From positions 112,680,323 to 112,744,322 of the forward strand of contig NC_031768.1 in assembly GCF_001522545.3 (NCBI RefSeq): a stretch of 64,000 bases of DNA, given 5' to 3'. Shown piece after piece: positions 38,106-51,832 of this stretch. Source of the DNA: Parus major. Lineage: Eukaryota; Chordata; Aves; Passeriformes; Paridae. The notes below the pieces were generated by a model that worked only from the letters and a program-made list of their open reading frames with translations, searched no databases and was not told the DNA's origin. Position 1 is the first letter of the stretch; the number at the start of each line of letters is the position of its first letter. A program made the position numbers and the translations under genes.

Positions 38106-41100
38106 TAAAAGGAGCTTCTGCTAGGCAGTCTGCAGAGTGAAACAACAACAAAAAAGGGAAATGGTTTGACAAGTGCACATCAGTAGCCCAGCAACGACCT
38201 TGTGTGGACTTCACATATGTGATAGTTGAATTTCCAAGTTTTATTGGGCAAACTCAGTTCCCAGGACTACTCAGTTCCCAGGCATAAATAGCATTTTCTT
38301 CATGAAAAACTCATCAGCTTTCCAGTGGTACAGCCAAGGGAGGAATTTGGGAGCACACAACAGGATTTGGCTTTATGTATCTAGACAGACTTAATTAATT
38401 TTCTTCAAACTTATTTTGATCAGTTATTTTCTTTACGTTATAGCACTAACTACTCAGCTTAAGGCTACACTAGAGGCACCAAAAAAATCAAATTCTATTT
38501 AAATTAGTTACACAGTAATTCTGGTGACATCCCAATAAAAAAAAAAACCTCAGGAACACCCTCTAATAAAATTAACTCAATAAAAAGGAGCTCTGGACAG
38601 GCTCCTTTTATTCCTGTCTACTCCATTTCATCCATGAAGAGTATCCACATGCCACAGGCTCAGCTTCCCCAACGGGATATAAAACAAAAGTTTAAATGCA
38701 TCATGATTGCTTAAAATTCTTCCCAGACCAATGGCAGCCCAAAAGATCTGGCCATATTCCAGCTCCAACAGTTCAACTTCTCAAACCTCCCTGGTGTAGC
38801 CCAGGTGGGCTCCAAGGGCTGCGTGACTCCCATATGAAACACCTCGATAGGAACAGGTGAAGCTGGCCACAATGCCTGTGAATGAATTTCCTTTGTAAAG
38901 CAAGCCAAATATTCCAGATAATATTATAACCCAATTTAAGATCTCCTGTTCCAAAATCCAATATCCCAGTCAGTTCAGCAAACACCTAGGAACCACAACT
39001 TTCCCCTGAAGAGACTCTATCAGAAGTATAGAGAGCTGCACAAATAACTCGAAGGAATAACTGAAATGTGCTATCAATATGGAAAAGGTAGAAGAAAACA
39101 AGCAGCAGTCTTTGGAATATAAATCTGGGAATATTTTAGGCAAACAAAGTTATTTTCCAATTCTCAGCTAACTGCATTTCAAAGCATAGACTCAGGGCTG
39201 AGTTACACCAAACCTGGATACGAAGTTGTGATTCTCACCTGAGCTTTTTTTCCCCACCCCATTCAAACCAAATTCCTCTTAAATTAGTTGCACAACGACG
39301 ACTGTGACAAGCAGGAAGCCTGAGACATCCCCAAAAACTTTCTGCATTAGAAGTTTTGCACCAGAGAAGAAAAACAAAAACATCCAACCAGCCCTTGTGT
39401 AGGATTACAAAATAACATGGGAATCAGACTGACTCCCAAAATCAACTGAAATCTTGGAATTGGATCGACCACAAGCTCTGGCAGGGAGAGAATGGATTGC
39501 ACAGCAGCACCTCCCTATGAAAAATATTTTAGTTTTAGATTTTGTTCTGTATTTTAAATGGAAATAGTTGGCAGGATGATGTAGCCGATATTTAAATTTG
39601 TTTTGGTGAATGAAGAAATCGGCTAAGTACGGAAAGGCCGTCGGGATCAGCCGTCTGCATTCCTTGGAGCCGGTGCTCCCGCGGCTTTGGGACTGTGCTT
39701 CCCTCCCTTGGTCCAGCACAAAGCAGCTTTTAACCTTGGGACAGTTTATACAGCAATCCTTCTATGACAACTATGAATGTATTACAAAACATGCTGAAAG
39801 AGGAGGCTGAAGTCAGCACATTTCCCAGGAGAAAATTATTTGGAGCAGGGGAAAAGAGAAATCTGACTAATAAACGCATCATAGTTTCTTAACTTGGGCA
39901 GTGTGAAAACTTTGATATGTGTATCCAGATTTTAAGTGCACAGCTGGGACAGTCTTAACCTTCCTGTCCTTCAGGATGGACTTTCAAATCCATTCATATA
40001 AGGAAACATTTGTTTCCATGAAGTAATAACATGTTCTCTAGCTACTGGTAACTTTTTAAGACATGAATTGATGAGTCTGCAAGAAAGCAGGAACATTATT
40101 TTGTGTTTTTTTAAACTAGGGAGCATTAATATCCACTTTTACATCTTTTTCTCAAAGTAGCCATTAACTAAATACAGGAAACACCAGAACTGCATTCCCC
40201 AAAAAGCCATCTTAGTTTGCAGACAGTAATTCCTAAATATCTTCTTTATCCTGACAACATTAATGCAATACATTTATTTCCTTCTCCCCATTTTTGCTCA
40301 GATTCTGTGAGACCACGGAATTCTAAGAGAGCAGGAGAAAGAAAACTTCTCTTCCTGCCATCCCCACTTTGCTAATGCCACTTTTTCTAGTGTTGAGCCC
40401 TCACTGCAAATTCCCACCCCCAAATTTCAACCACTGGCATGTATTCCCATCACTCATATCCCATTAAAGGTAACAGATGCTATGAAATATAGAGGTATCT
40501 TTTTATATTCCCATTGTAAAAGAGCATAACAATGTGAATTAAGGAGTCAGGTCAGTGGAGAATCACATTGCATTAAGTTTTCCTAAGGGAAACAGGAGAA
40601 ACAGATGGGCTTAATTATTTCATGGATGTCCACTTGGGCTGGAAATGTGTAAAGCTCACACCTTCATGAAAAATCAATATAACAACATTAAAATGTACAT
40701 TAGTGTTTTATAAGACAATGTCACATCTGCCAATATTTTGCAGTTGTACAAATCTGAAGATCAAAGTCACAGCTTGTACAGAAGAAAGGTAAACCCAGTG
40801 ACACCCTGAAAACCAGAAAATGAATTAGTCACTGTATAAAAATTTAATTCCATGCAGAGCTATGCAAAAACGTAAACACACACTTCATGTTCAGGGCTCT
40901 TGAATAAAAGAAGAGGCTAAATTTGCACCAGTGAATGCATTTCTACTCAAAGGCTGAGAAATTCAACAATGAACCAGGCAAGGCCTGAGTCCCATTTGGA
41001 ACTATTTCTCATGCAAGATGATGATAATGATCAAAACCCCAAAGTATTAACTGGAAAATTCATACAGCTTACCTGACACCAGCAGTTTGTGTTTGTGGGT

Positions 41101-41600
41101 TTTTTTTGGCTATCAACATTCAGACAAATTGTATGGAATATTTAATGAAATTTTAAAATCCTTACAATTAACAGAAAGCCTCAGAAAACAGATGAACTAG
41201 TATCACACTCCAAACATCCAAAACCATTAGGCTAAAGAAACATGCCTTTTGACTGCCCTTGACCTGAAATTAATTCACCCCATCAAAAGTTGCTGAAGTA
41301 AATCTCCCTAAGAATTGCAGAACACTTTGCAGCTGGGTTAAACCTGACTCAATCCACCAACACTTGAGAAGATGAATCAGTGAATTTTGAAATACCCAGA
41401 AATTTCCAGCTTCCCAGAAAGTAGATCAAGGATAATTCCTGACAGCTAGAACACATGTCAGTGGAAAATTATGACATTACAACTTGTGCTTATAATGTAC
41501 AGTGAGAGCAAACACACATTCAGTGTGCAATCATGTCCAAAATAATACTATCCTGGTTTTTTTTAGTATACACTCACTCCAAAATTTTCCATTAAAAACA

Positions 41601-41757
41601 TGAGGAGAGAGGAGAGAGGGAAGAGAGGGAAGAGAGAGGAGAGAGAGGAGAGAGAGGAGAGAAGAGAGAGAAGAGAGAGAAGAGAGAGAAGAGAGAGAAG
41701 AGAGAGAAGAGAGAGAAGAGAGAGAAGAGAGAGAAGAGAGAGAGAAGAGAGAGAAGA
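41601..41757. repeat. Polypurine GA-rich microsatellite
   Basis: About 155 bases on the plus strand contain only A and G, built from GAGAGAGGA units that shift to a nearly perfect 9-bp AGAGAGAAG array in the second half. The complementary strand is all pyrimidine and gives long Ser/Leu open frames that are artefacts. Mirror-symmetric purine tracts of this kind can form triplex (H-) DNA. It lies in the 24-kb intron, so the pre-mRNA would carry a long CU-rich tract. Confidence 0.95.
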
Positions 41758-42239
41758 AGCTGGTTTGGCCCAGTGACAAAAACCACTCTATCAGCCTTAC
41801 TCAGCCCCAAATATTGTTGAATTTATTTGTATTTATTCTTTCTTGAGCTCCTTTTAAACCATCACAGACTTTAAATGATTTTGAATGATTTTTAGTAAGG
41901 CAGAGAGAATAAATAAGCATATTGCATTACTGCTGGGAAGATAAAGATGATATTTAGGAATTACTGTCCACAAATCACTCCTTACCAATCTCTTTAGCAG
42001 TGAAGACATGCAGTGAAGTGCTTCTGTCCAGGATGGCATTGAAATTCCAGCCTGGAGTCCCAGCCTGACCTGCTGGAATGCCTCTAAACTTGGCATTTGC
42101 CTTTGTTGACCTTCCAGAGTCTTCCTGACAGCTCCTGTCATCCTGGACACAGCCCTGCCTCCAGCCTATCAGTGTTCTCCCCCAATTTAACAGGCTCCTT
42201 CAGCTTGCCAAAAGCTCCATCCCACCAGCCAGGCTGTGA

Positions 42240-42500
42240 CTGAAGTCATGGAGCAGCACTGATCCATTGACCTCTGAGAGATCCCAGCTGCACTTGGCAC
42301 TGCACCCCAACACTTAGATTTGGGAAGTCCAGCCAATTTTCCACCCAGCTATCAGTCCATGTGTTCCCAGCATGGCTGAAAAGGTGCTACAGGACTGTGT
42401 CAAAGGTCTCACTGAACAACACATGCACTGCCAGCTTTCCTTAAAGGCAGTCAAGCACCTTCTGCCCTTGGGAGCCATGCTGGCTGCTCCATATCACTTC
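42240..42500 (-). mobile_element. CR1-like ORF2 fragment with RT motif
   Basis: The reverse complement of 42395-42420 reads FSETFDTV, resembling the (S)xAFDTV block of LINE reverse transcriptases that holds the first catalytic Asp. The surrounding text resembles antisense CR1 ORF2. Both edges are indistinct. Confidence 0.5.
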
Positions 42501-42789
42501 TGTGGCCCTTCAAGGAATGGAAGAGAAGCCTCAAAAATGGTTTCCAGGAGGTTTTGATGTATAATTTTCCCATGAATCAAGGTGAAGATGAGCAGCTGCT
42601 GTTCGCCAGCAGCTGTGGTCTTTGAAAAAGTCTCCATCACCTGCCTTTCTGTAGTCACCAGGAAGCTCTCTCGACTGCCAAGACCTTTCCAAGGTGACAG
42701 GGAACTGTCCCACTGCATCTCTGGGGTCCCAGTAAGCTCCAAGTCCTGCAGCTGCACCTGCCCTGTCCAGTTCCATTGGACAGGCCACA

Positions 42790-43286
42790 GCTCACGGTGA
42801 TGGGCTTGGCAGGGATGGAGTTAATTTTCTGCACAGTGCTGGGATGGGGCTGTGTCTGGGATTTGTGCTGAGAACACAAAGTTCTGCGCACAGATAACTC
42901 AGGGATGTTCCCGTTACTGCTGAGCACTGCTTGCACAGCTCAAAGCCTTTCCTGCTCCTCACACCACAGAACGGGCTGGGCTGGGAGGGACCTTAATAAT
43001 CATCTTGTTCCAGCCCCTGCCATGGGCAGAGACACCTTCCACTATCCCAGCTTGTTCCAAGCCCAGTCCAGCCTGGCCTTGGACACTTCCAGGGATCCAG
43101 GGACAGCCACAGCTGCTCCGGGCAAACTCTTCACATTAGTGTGTAAGAAACTGGGAGGGGACCCAGTCAGGACAGCTGACCCCAAGTGACCCCAGAGCAC
43201 ACAGCATTGTGCTCAGCAATAAAAGCTGGGGAAAGAAGAAGGAAAAAGGGATGTTCAAAATGATGGCATTTATCTTGCCAAGTCAT
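42790..43286 (+). mobile_element. Endogenous retroviral LTR, split by a CR1
   Basis: Landmarks of an LTR type I know from bird introns appear in order: GTTAATTTTCTGCACAGTGC, GGATTTGTGCTGAGAACACA, CTGAGCACTGCTTGCACAGC and CCTGCTCCTCACACCAC up to about 42966. They resume at about 43137 with GAAACTGGGAGGGGACCCAG, GACAGCTGACCCCAAGTGAC and CTCAGCAATAAAAGCTGGGG, which includes a polyadenylation signal (43218). The middle, 42967-43130, is CR1 sequence and the right side ends against a second CR1 block. No coding retroviral sequence was seen, so this is a solo or truncated LTR, antisense to the host gene. Confidence 0.7.
42967..43130 (-). mobile_element. CR1 3' fragment nested in the LTR
   Basis: CAGAACGGGCTGGGCTGGGA, CTTCCACTATCCCAGCTTGT and CCAGGGATCCAGGGACAGCC are antisense CR1 3' landmarks. 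LTR sequence lies on both sides. Confidence 0.85.
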
Positions 43287-43685
43287 GGATTCATTAATGA
43301 TGGGAAAAACCCTCAAGGGATCATCGAGTCCAAGCTGTGCCCGATGCCCACCCTGTCCCCAGCCCAGAGCACTGAGTGCCACCTCCAGCCCTTCCTTGGG
43401 CATCTCCAGGGATGGGCACTCCAAACCTCCCTGGGCAGCCCCTGCCAATGCTTGACAATCATCTCCATGAGGAAATTCCTGCTGATGTTCAACCTGAGCC
43501 TCCCCTGGCCCAGCCTGAGGCCATTCCCTCTCCTCCTGTCCCTGTTCCCCCTTGTCTGTCCCCTCCTGGCAGGGAGTTGTGCAGAGCCAGAAATTCCCCC
43601 TGAGCCTCCTTTTCTCCAGGCTGAGCCCCTTTCCCAGCTCCCTCAGCCTCTCCTGGGGCTCCAGCCCCTTCCCCAGACCACGACA
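43287..43685 (-). mobile_element. CR1 LINE fragment (longer copy)
   Basis: It begins TGGATTCATTAATGATGGGA and GGATCATCGAGTCCAAGC, runs through CCTCCCCTGGCCCAGCCTGA and GGGAGTTGTGCAGAGCCAGA, and ends CAGCCCCTTCCCCAGACC. It is antisense and abuts the truncated LTR. Confidence 0.85.
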
Positions 43686-44456
43686 CTGAATTAAAACATC
43701 CTTTGGAATGCCAGCTTCCATTACAGAATCCAAAGGGGAGCAGTCCTGAAATACTTGGGAGGAGGGAATGGGCCAAAATGTTTTGCCCCCCCCGCTTTGA
43801 AGGAAAACAGGTTTTCTTAAGGAATGACAGCATCCTTGTTTGGTTTAATTCAGTACTTTTATGTGGATGCCTCCTCCCACTTTTCCCCAGCAACATGAAA
43901 AATGCACTATAATGAATCAATACAGTACAGCTAAACAACTGCTGTTACCTGGTTTTTAATTTAAGGACAGGTGTGTCACTGTCAAACAAAGGCAAAACTG
44001 AATCCCAAATACTCCAGCCAACATAAATCATCCCTGTGGCTCTGTTCAGGGCAAGGGTTAGCAATAAATGCTGAGATAAGATAACACAGCAGCAGCTGCA
44101 TGGCTAATGAGGAACTCCAGGAACACCCATGTATGCAGGGACACACTGCATTAATATTCCCTCCCCGTGTCCAGCAGAGACAAAGACAACATACCTGGAG
44201 CAATAATGAATCTACAGGAATTATTCAGCATGACAAGACTCTCAAACACTGCATGCAATAAGCTCCTCTTCGTGCTTTTTCTCTTTACTAAACAGAATTA
44301 CCACTACAGAAATGTTTTAGAAGATTTGCATAAAATTCTGAGCATCTGAAGGGTAAATTATTTCTCAGAACACCACTGTTTCTGAAGTTATCTGTACACA
44401 GGCTGCAGAAAGCAGGGCAGTGCAACTACCAGGTTATTAAAGATTGGAATACACTT

Positions 44457-44712
44457 CACAGAATCCCAGTGGTTACGGTCAGAGAGGACTTCATAGAACA
44501 TCCCATTCCCCACCCCCTGCCATGGGCATGGACACCTTCCACAATGCCAGGTTGCTCCAAGCCCCAGTGTCCAACCTGGACTCTTCCAGGGATCCAGAGA
44601 CAGCCACAGCTTCTCTGGGAAACAGTGCCAAGGGCTCCCCACCCTCACAGGGAACAATTCCTCTTAATACCCTTCCTGCTGATATGTAATCTAAACCTAT
44701 TCTCTTTTTAGT
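44457..44712 (-). mobile_element. CR1 LINE 3' fragment
   Basis: CACAGAATCCCAGTGGTTAC, CCATGGGCATGGACACCTTC, CCCTCACAGGGAACAATTCC and TAATCTAAACCTATTCTC are antisense CR1. Confidence 0.88.
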
Positions 44713-47663
44713 CCAAATCCAGTCCTCTTGTCCACCTTGTCACAAAGTACCCAAGACTCCAAATTCAGATTTTTGTAGACTGGCTTTCCCTTTTCCCAGT
44801 AAAATTCCTGCAGCATTGATCACTGAACACCACTAATAATATTTATAATTTATATATGAAAAATTTCACCTCAGACAAAGGATGGCAAGTGAAGTTTCAC
44901 CTTAATTACATCATGTAAAAAAAATTAACTCCTTGATTGCAGTACTCTCTGTACTGTCAGACCACCACAAAACCATCAGCAAAGACACCTCACCAGGGAA
45001 TCCAGATGCCTCCAATCACTTTCTGGCTAACTGTATTGAATTTCAACATCCCCAAATTTCAGTAAAACCAGTTCTGACTCTAAGAGTTGATCTCATGCCT
45101 TTGCTCTTGCAAAAAGACAACTGAAGAAATTAAGAAATTGCAAGCAAGGAGAAAATCTCTTGCATTTCATTTAAGAGTCTCCACTTGCACAGAATATTTT
45201 AGGTTCCTTTTTAGCCACTTCAAGAAAAAAATCACTAGAGGTCAAATTACAGCAAATCACAACCTTTATGCTTGGTTTTAAAAATAACAAACTCTCTTTT
45301 GTTCAATGGTTTTATATCATCTGAATGAAACAGATCCCTTCCTAGAAAGATGACTGTTTTATATGCATGCTGTCATCTGCCAGGTTATGTTACTGCTTAG
45401 AAATAGGCAGTTCAGCAGCATTTTTATCAAGGAGCAAAAGTTCCATGTCAGGTTTGAATAATATCAGCACTGCCACTATTGCCTCTCCTGCAATAGACTT
45501 TGCACCACCTATTAAATAAACTCCACAAGAAGTTACTGTACCTAACGGTGTTTAACAGCACTGTTCAAACACCGTTTTCCTGCTTGGATTTTGGCTTTAT
45601 TTGCCTGGTCTCCAGTTAAACTTGCTACCTCCCACATTACATCACATCCATGCCCTTCAGCACAGACACACGTACACACGTGGAATTCTTCCCCCAGCTC
45701 TTGTAGAAATACATTCATCAGCATCAGAGCATTACCTTGGCTCTTCTTCCCAAATCACATGCTAAGGTTTTCCTACACATCAGGAAAGGGAAATACCCAG
45801 AAAAGGTTGAGTGGGGGAAATAAAACTGCTGAGAACTTCAGACCCTTCCCTAGAGCCCATCACTAGGCTGCCTCAGAAAATGTCTTGCTGCTTCCATTCC
45901 TGGAGCATCCCTCCTTCCACTCTTCGTGTCCCTGACCAGCTGCAGGTGTCACTGATGCTGTCCTTGAGCGGCCAAGCAAAGCTTTCATACTCCTCCCTCA
46001 CGGCCCACACACCTCACATGCTCTCCCTGCTCAGCCATGAGGGGCTTCTGCTGAAATTCCTGATCTTCCCACACAACGGGATGGGCTGCTCCTTAGCTCT
46101 CCGGACGTCTCCCTTAGGAAAACTAAGCTGAACCCATCACTCCTGGCTGTTTCTCAGGAGACTGCCCACCAGCTGCGTGAAGGAGCTGAATTCTGCTCTC
46201 ATGACGGTGCATCTCCAGGTCCTGAAGGCAATCTGTGGTCACAGAAGCCCAAGCCACCACCAGTCTGGACAGAATTCCGAACAGCAGCCTCCCCTCCCAC
46301 GGCAAGTGCGGGCAATGAGCAGTTCTCACACCACAAACATCCCAACGCGGTGCGAACGTGGCCTCCAGGCCAAGATTTTTAACAAGAACGTTGCTGGGCA
46401 GGCCAAGGTCCCACCAGCTGTGAAAGCACACGAGGCAGCAGAACAAACTCAAAACCACCCTGGTGAGGTCACCCACAGCCTAAATTTTTGTCCACAAAGA
46501 AGTTCTCTGACCCAGCATGAGAAACCAGTGACATTTCCTGCGTGTGGATTCACTTGAGGTCTGCCTGATCTCAGCAGACGTGTGAAGGGCATCTTTACAA
46601 CTCGTGAAGCACAAATATTTGTAACATCAGGAAACTCTTGGCTTGCTGAGTCAAGGAATTCAGCTCTCCTTCCTGCAGCTCGCTGGCAAGTCAGCCCTGA
46701 CTTTCTGCTTACCTCAGTGCACTGCTCCAGTTCTCTGGCAAGCACAAAAGAAACAAAAAAGTGGCCTTTTTTAAAACTTGACTTTAATGTACATACACTG
46801 TACTGTCTCCTCTTTAGTCTTAAAATAGCTCTTCATAACAGAGCTTCATAAATTCCTGCAGAAAGGGAGTAACTGGCAGTTCAAACATCCTGTACCACAG
46901 CAGAGCTCTTCTCTCCTCTACAAATTCCCTTCTACAACACATCTCACGATTTTCTAACAGTTTTTCCCCGAGCAAACAGGAGCTACAATATCCGCCCCAT
47001 CCCTTTAAAAGCCAAGCACACAGTAATCCCTTGTTGATTCAGCTACTACGGAACATTTTACCACCCTGAGGAGCCCTGCTCCCTCCTTCCGCTACACAGA
47101 GGATTTACAGTAACTCACAACTGCACTGGATTCTCTATCTCTGCCCTGCAATTAGAAGCCTGCTCATCTCACACCTCAAATTAATCAGCTCCGACAGCTT
47201 TGCTGCCATTTGTCCTTTGGAATGTTTACCCTTTAAATCTTCACTTATCCTCAACTAAGATAGAAGTACACGGAAAGAAAATCCTCCTGAAAGTAAACAG
47301 AGGTATTAAAGCTGAAAATATTTCAACCAATATTTCAATGTATCAGGATACAGCAAGCTATATAACCAAGGAATCAAAGTAGGGCATAATATCTTTGTGA
47401 CAAAAGCAATCTCCTGCCTGTCCTGCCAGCATCCACCTACACTTGTTTTTACTCCAGTTTTCACACACAATTTTCAGTACCTGGATCATCCTCCTGCCAT
47501 CCCCTCAAGCAACTGCAGGCACAACTGTTCTAGCCCCACTCAACTCAAAGGAGTAATAACTCTGCCCTCCATGCCCACAGAGAGCAGATACATGAGCTCC
47601 TGCTTTGAAAAACAAAAGCCAGAAAGTCTTAACTTTGAACGTCTTGACTTCACAAGTTCTCAC

Positions 47664-47720
47664 GCACAGAATGGCTCAGGTGGGAAAAGACCTTGATGAT
47701 CATCATGAGCAAACATGAAT
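47664..47720 (-). mobile_element. Short CR1 3' terminal fragment
   Basis: CACAGAATGGCTCAGGTGGG followed by AAAAGACCTTGATGATCATC is an antisense CR1 terminus of about 55 bases. Confidence 0.7.
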
Positions 47721-49410
47721 GATTTCCCACTGCTACAAAATGTCCATTCCCAAAAAACCCATTTGGATTTCCAAGAGAGTGTTGCTTACTCACAGTAGTT
47801 TAATTGATGCTCTTCAGACCTGAAACTTCCCCACACGCAGAGTTATAAAGGCACAGTTTTTAGCAGGACAATTAGAGGTCAATCACAACTGGCACAGGCC
47901 AGTTTTAATTGCTCTTTACAACATACAGGACATATTAGAATATATGTAACATATCTTGGTAATGTTTCTAACTGAAGCTTTTTCATGCTAAAATTTGATT
48001 TAAACAAAAAATATTGACACACACGCAAAACACTTGGTGTGAAAGTACCCACAAGCAAACTGGGCCTTAAACGGGAGATAGTTGTGATTTTTATCAGCAC
48101 AAGCTCCCAATTAATGAGACTAATGAGAATTCTTCTTTATAAATCTATCAAAACTAACAAAGCAGCTTTTCCCCAAATGCATTTTTGGGCTATGATTTTA
48201 TTCATAATTTTAAATGTTCTAATCCACACAACCTATGATAAACCATGAAATATCTTTTATCTCGTGCCTGAACAGTGCCCCTGTAGCTATGCTAAGAGAA
48301 AAAAAATTCCAGACAACATTCACTAGCGAGCAATGTACTCCCCATAAATCACATTACTGTACGGTTTGGGATTAGGATGAGTTGCCACTAGCAACAGACC
48401 CAAAAAAAAAAAATCAATTCTGTCACTATATATAGAGAATTCTTGCAACTTCAAACGTAGCCAATGTTTTCTGCAATTTGTCTCAGAGAAGTATTAGCAG
48501 TCCAGCATGTGATCAGAGGAACATGACACCCAGACACAAAACAATGCTAAAACAATAGTTTTTCCTTCAGTAGAATAAAAAAAAGAAAACAAAAAAGAAC
48601 CGCCAGAAAGCTGCTGGTGAGTGTATTTCATTCACCCTTTTCAAAATAAAAGCGTGCCCTCTTTATAGCATTAACATTCACAACAAATACAAGGATTGGT
48701 TTCAGAGCTTAAGCGTGTTTAAAATGATCACTAATGAGTTTTTGTTTATAAATGGGAAACTAAGCAAACATTAAGGAGAGATACAATTTAGACAAATACA
48801 AGGGTACATTTCTATAGCTTCCCCAAACCTGATTCATCATATCCAAGGCATTTCCCTTTCAGAAAAAAAACCAAAAAAACAACCTAGGATGTTGTAAATC
48901 AGACTGTCTACCAGGAGCTTTTAGAAAACAGGAATATGAGGAGTTTCTTTGATCCCCATTTGCTTAACAGCAAGAAGCCAAGACACATTTCATCATTCAT
49001 GCTTCTTATTTCATCCTGGATCTGCAAAAGGTTTTGTACTAGGCAACAACCACCTTGGAGCTCTTACTTTACTCATCTGTCACATTTTAGGAATCTTGAC
49101 AGTGCCACCCAGGTTCATTACAAAGACTTCTCTCCTTTCTTTTCCTACAGTCTTAATACAAGCACTTCAATTTTAAATGATGCCCTTCACGAGGTTTCAT
49201 TGTCACTAACACTGATGTAAGTCAAATTCTGTATTTTAATGGATTCTACAGGTTGTAATAATTGCTATAATGGGTTTTTTCCTCAAAGGACAATCACCCT
49301 GTTTTAGAAGAGTACAGTAGATGTACTGCTATTTTTTAAGTCAGTAAAAGGTAACAGCTCACTGAAAACATGTGGCACAATCTCTAAAATTTATCTGTAG
49401 ATAAATGTCA

Positions 49411-49520
49411 GAATCACAGAATCATTTAGGTTGGAAAAGACCTCTGAGATCATCGAGTCCAAGTTTTGACTGATCACTACCTTGGCACCACCAAGTGCCA
49501 TATCCAGTCATTCCCTGAAC
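49411..49520 (-). mobile_element. CR1 3' fragment
   Basis: AGAATCACAGAATCATTTAG, GACCTCTGAGATCATCGAGT and CCACCAAGTGCCATATCCAG are antisense to the 3' end of a CR1 subfamily distinct from the GGAAGGGACCTT type. Confidence 0.85.
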
Positions 49521-49773
49521 ACGAATATTTCTTATAAACCTTTTCCCAAAAGGAGACATTTCAGTCTATTGCCAACCAAAAAAAACATATGGAAAAGATA
49601 TCTGAAAGGGGTCAAGTCATCCTGTCTTCTTGCCACTGACAAGAATATTGATCTTGCTTACTACCTGCAGCACCATCACCTGCTCCAAGCACATATGGAG
49701 TATAATACAGTTAAAACAATTTTTCCTGAGCTCCAGTAAAACCAGAACAGGGCTGTTAATAAAGGTTTGTTAT

Positions 49774-50185
49774 AGAATCACAGACCTGCGGCGTGGCTTG
49801 GGTGGGAAGGGACTTGAAAGATCAGTAGTCCCAGCCCATGCCATGGGCAGGGACACCTTCCACTATCCCAGGTTGTTCCAAGCCCTGTCCCACTTGGCTT
49901 TGGACACTTCCAGGGATCCAGGGGCAGCCACAGCTTCTCTGGGAACCTGTGCCAGGACCTTCCCACCCTCACAGAGAAGAACTTGCCTCCCAAAACCCAA
50001 CCAGCCCTGCTCTTTAGCAGTCTGAAGTCATGCCCCTTGTCCTGGCATTCCATGCCCTTGTCTCAAGTCTCTCTCCATCTTTCTTAGGGGCTCATTTCAA
50101 GTCCTGGAAGGGGCAATTAGGTCACCTTGAGGCTTCTCTTTTCCAGGCTGAACAATCCCAATTCTCCCAGCCTTTTCTGCCGGCT
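49774..50185 (-). mobile_element. CR1 LINE 3' fragment (about 410 bp)
   Basis: It opens TAGAATCACAGACCTGCGGC and continues through CCATGGGCAGGGACACCTTC, CAGCTTCTCTGGGAACCTGT and TCTTTTCCAGGCTGAACAAT to CTCCCAGCCTTTTCTGCC. It is antisense and one of the longest copies. Confidence 0.9.
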
Positions 50186-51832
50186 GCCTCTGGGCTGCCA
50201 GTTCAGCAGCACAGCTGGGTGCAGAGAAGGCAAGAGGCATTTCAAACATCCAGCGAGCTGTGTCAACAAAAGGGTCCAGCCCTCCTCTAGCACAGTATTG
50301 AGCTAACCTGCTAAATTTAGAACCAAAAAAAATCTCAACTACGACGGACAAACTCCTCCAGCAGAGAGATCCGTTTGCTCCCTGAGAGTAAAGAAGTGTT
50401 TGGATGCGTGAAGAGATGAGGTCCTGGTTCTGAACTGGACAACAGCTCTGCACTGCACCTCCACCAGAAGGACTTGGCAGGCAGTGAGCAAAGAACATCA
50501 AAGCACCCCCACCAACTCAAAGGAACTTCTCAGGGCAGATCAAAGCTCGAGGCACTTCATAACTCGGGCCTGGGGTGCTCCAAACACCACCCCAAACTCG
50601 GGAACAAAGAGCGCTGTGACGGCCGCATTCCTGAGGCACAGCAGAGCCCTGCAGGAACAGCAAACCCTGGCTGCAGGACACACAAGTCACAAGTCCAAGT
50701 CTCCCCAGGAAATCGGGAATAATAACACAGCCACGCTCGGTTTCAGGGAAAAGAAACGTACCTTCGCTCCTCTTTGCTAGGATGAAGAGAACAGCCTCTT
50801 ACTGAAAGAAGAGGGAGCACACAGGAAGCACGTGCAGACAAGGAATTAAAGGACATTTTTATCAGTGGCACATTAGTGGATGTCCAAAGTCTTTACGTGG
50901 GTTTTTTAAACTCTTTTTTGAGTACCAAAAATGCCCAGCAGACTGAGGATTCAGCTCCTCTGGCATTAGGGATCAAGTTCAGCCACGTTTCGCCAACAAG
51001 AGGCAGACTGCAATACCAATTTCAACCACTGTCTGGATACTACAGTCAAAATTCTGCATATTTCCAAATGAAAAACTCTTCTAATCACAGAGATTACGTT
51101 CACCTCCTCAGCAGAAAAGCCTAAGCTTCAAATGCTTAGAAAAGCTAGAATATAGGGCCTTCATTGTTTTCTATGCAGCTGATTAGCTCATAGCAATTAA
51201 CTACAATCTGTTTTCACATCAGTTAATATAAATATGGATGAACAATGTCTAGAAAAAGTTTGTTTGCATTTTTAACCTAAAATGAACAGAATGCACTTCA
51301 TTCACAAGCTCTGCATACGTTCAGCCAAATCAGAAGGTTTTAGGCAGATGCTCCCCTGAAAGCCTGTACATCACAGGAGGGAAAAAAATGAGATTCCCAA
51401 AGGGAACTAGAGCACTTTCCAAGCTTTCCCAAGTCCTCCCAAGTCTGCCACTATTTATAGTGATTCGAGAGACTCAACACCTCCCACACTGTTACAATTC
51501 TGAGCTTTTGCTTTGATTTGAAACACACAGAAAAGAGCTAAGAAGGAGGTACAAACCAGTCTTCCTGCAACTGCAGAAATTACTTTTCTCTCATCTCTTT
51601 TCTGTTACTGGGTGGAAATGTGGGATACAAGGAACAGCTACAACTCCCACGAACAATCCCAAAGACACTAGTTGTACAAGTACCCCAAAAATACTAATGT
51701 TTCCTACACAGAAAACTGATGTTCTCTCAACTGCAAAGACGAGATTGCTCAGAGATCCAGAGGAAATCAAATCATGAGCCTTGAATCTTTTGCTCCCAAA
51801 TTCCCACATTTTAGAGAGAGAGCATCAGTATC

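Noticed and set aside
41531..41810. Two Ser/Leu-repeat frames on the minus strand
   Set aside because: They are direct translations of the purine/pyrimidine microsatellite.
43167..43733. 188-codon minus-strand and 161-codon plus-strand frames
   Set aside because: Both run through the CR1 and LTR pieces and are repeat-derived.
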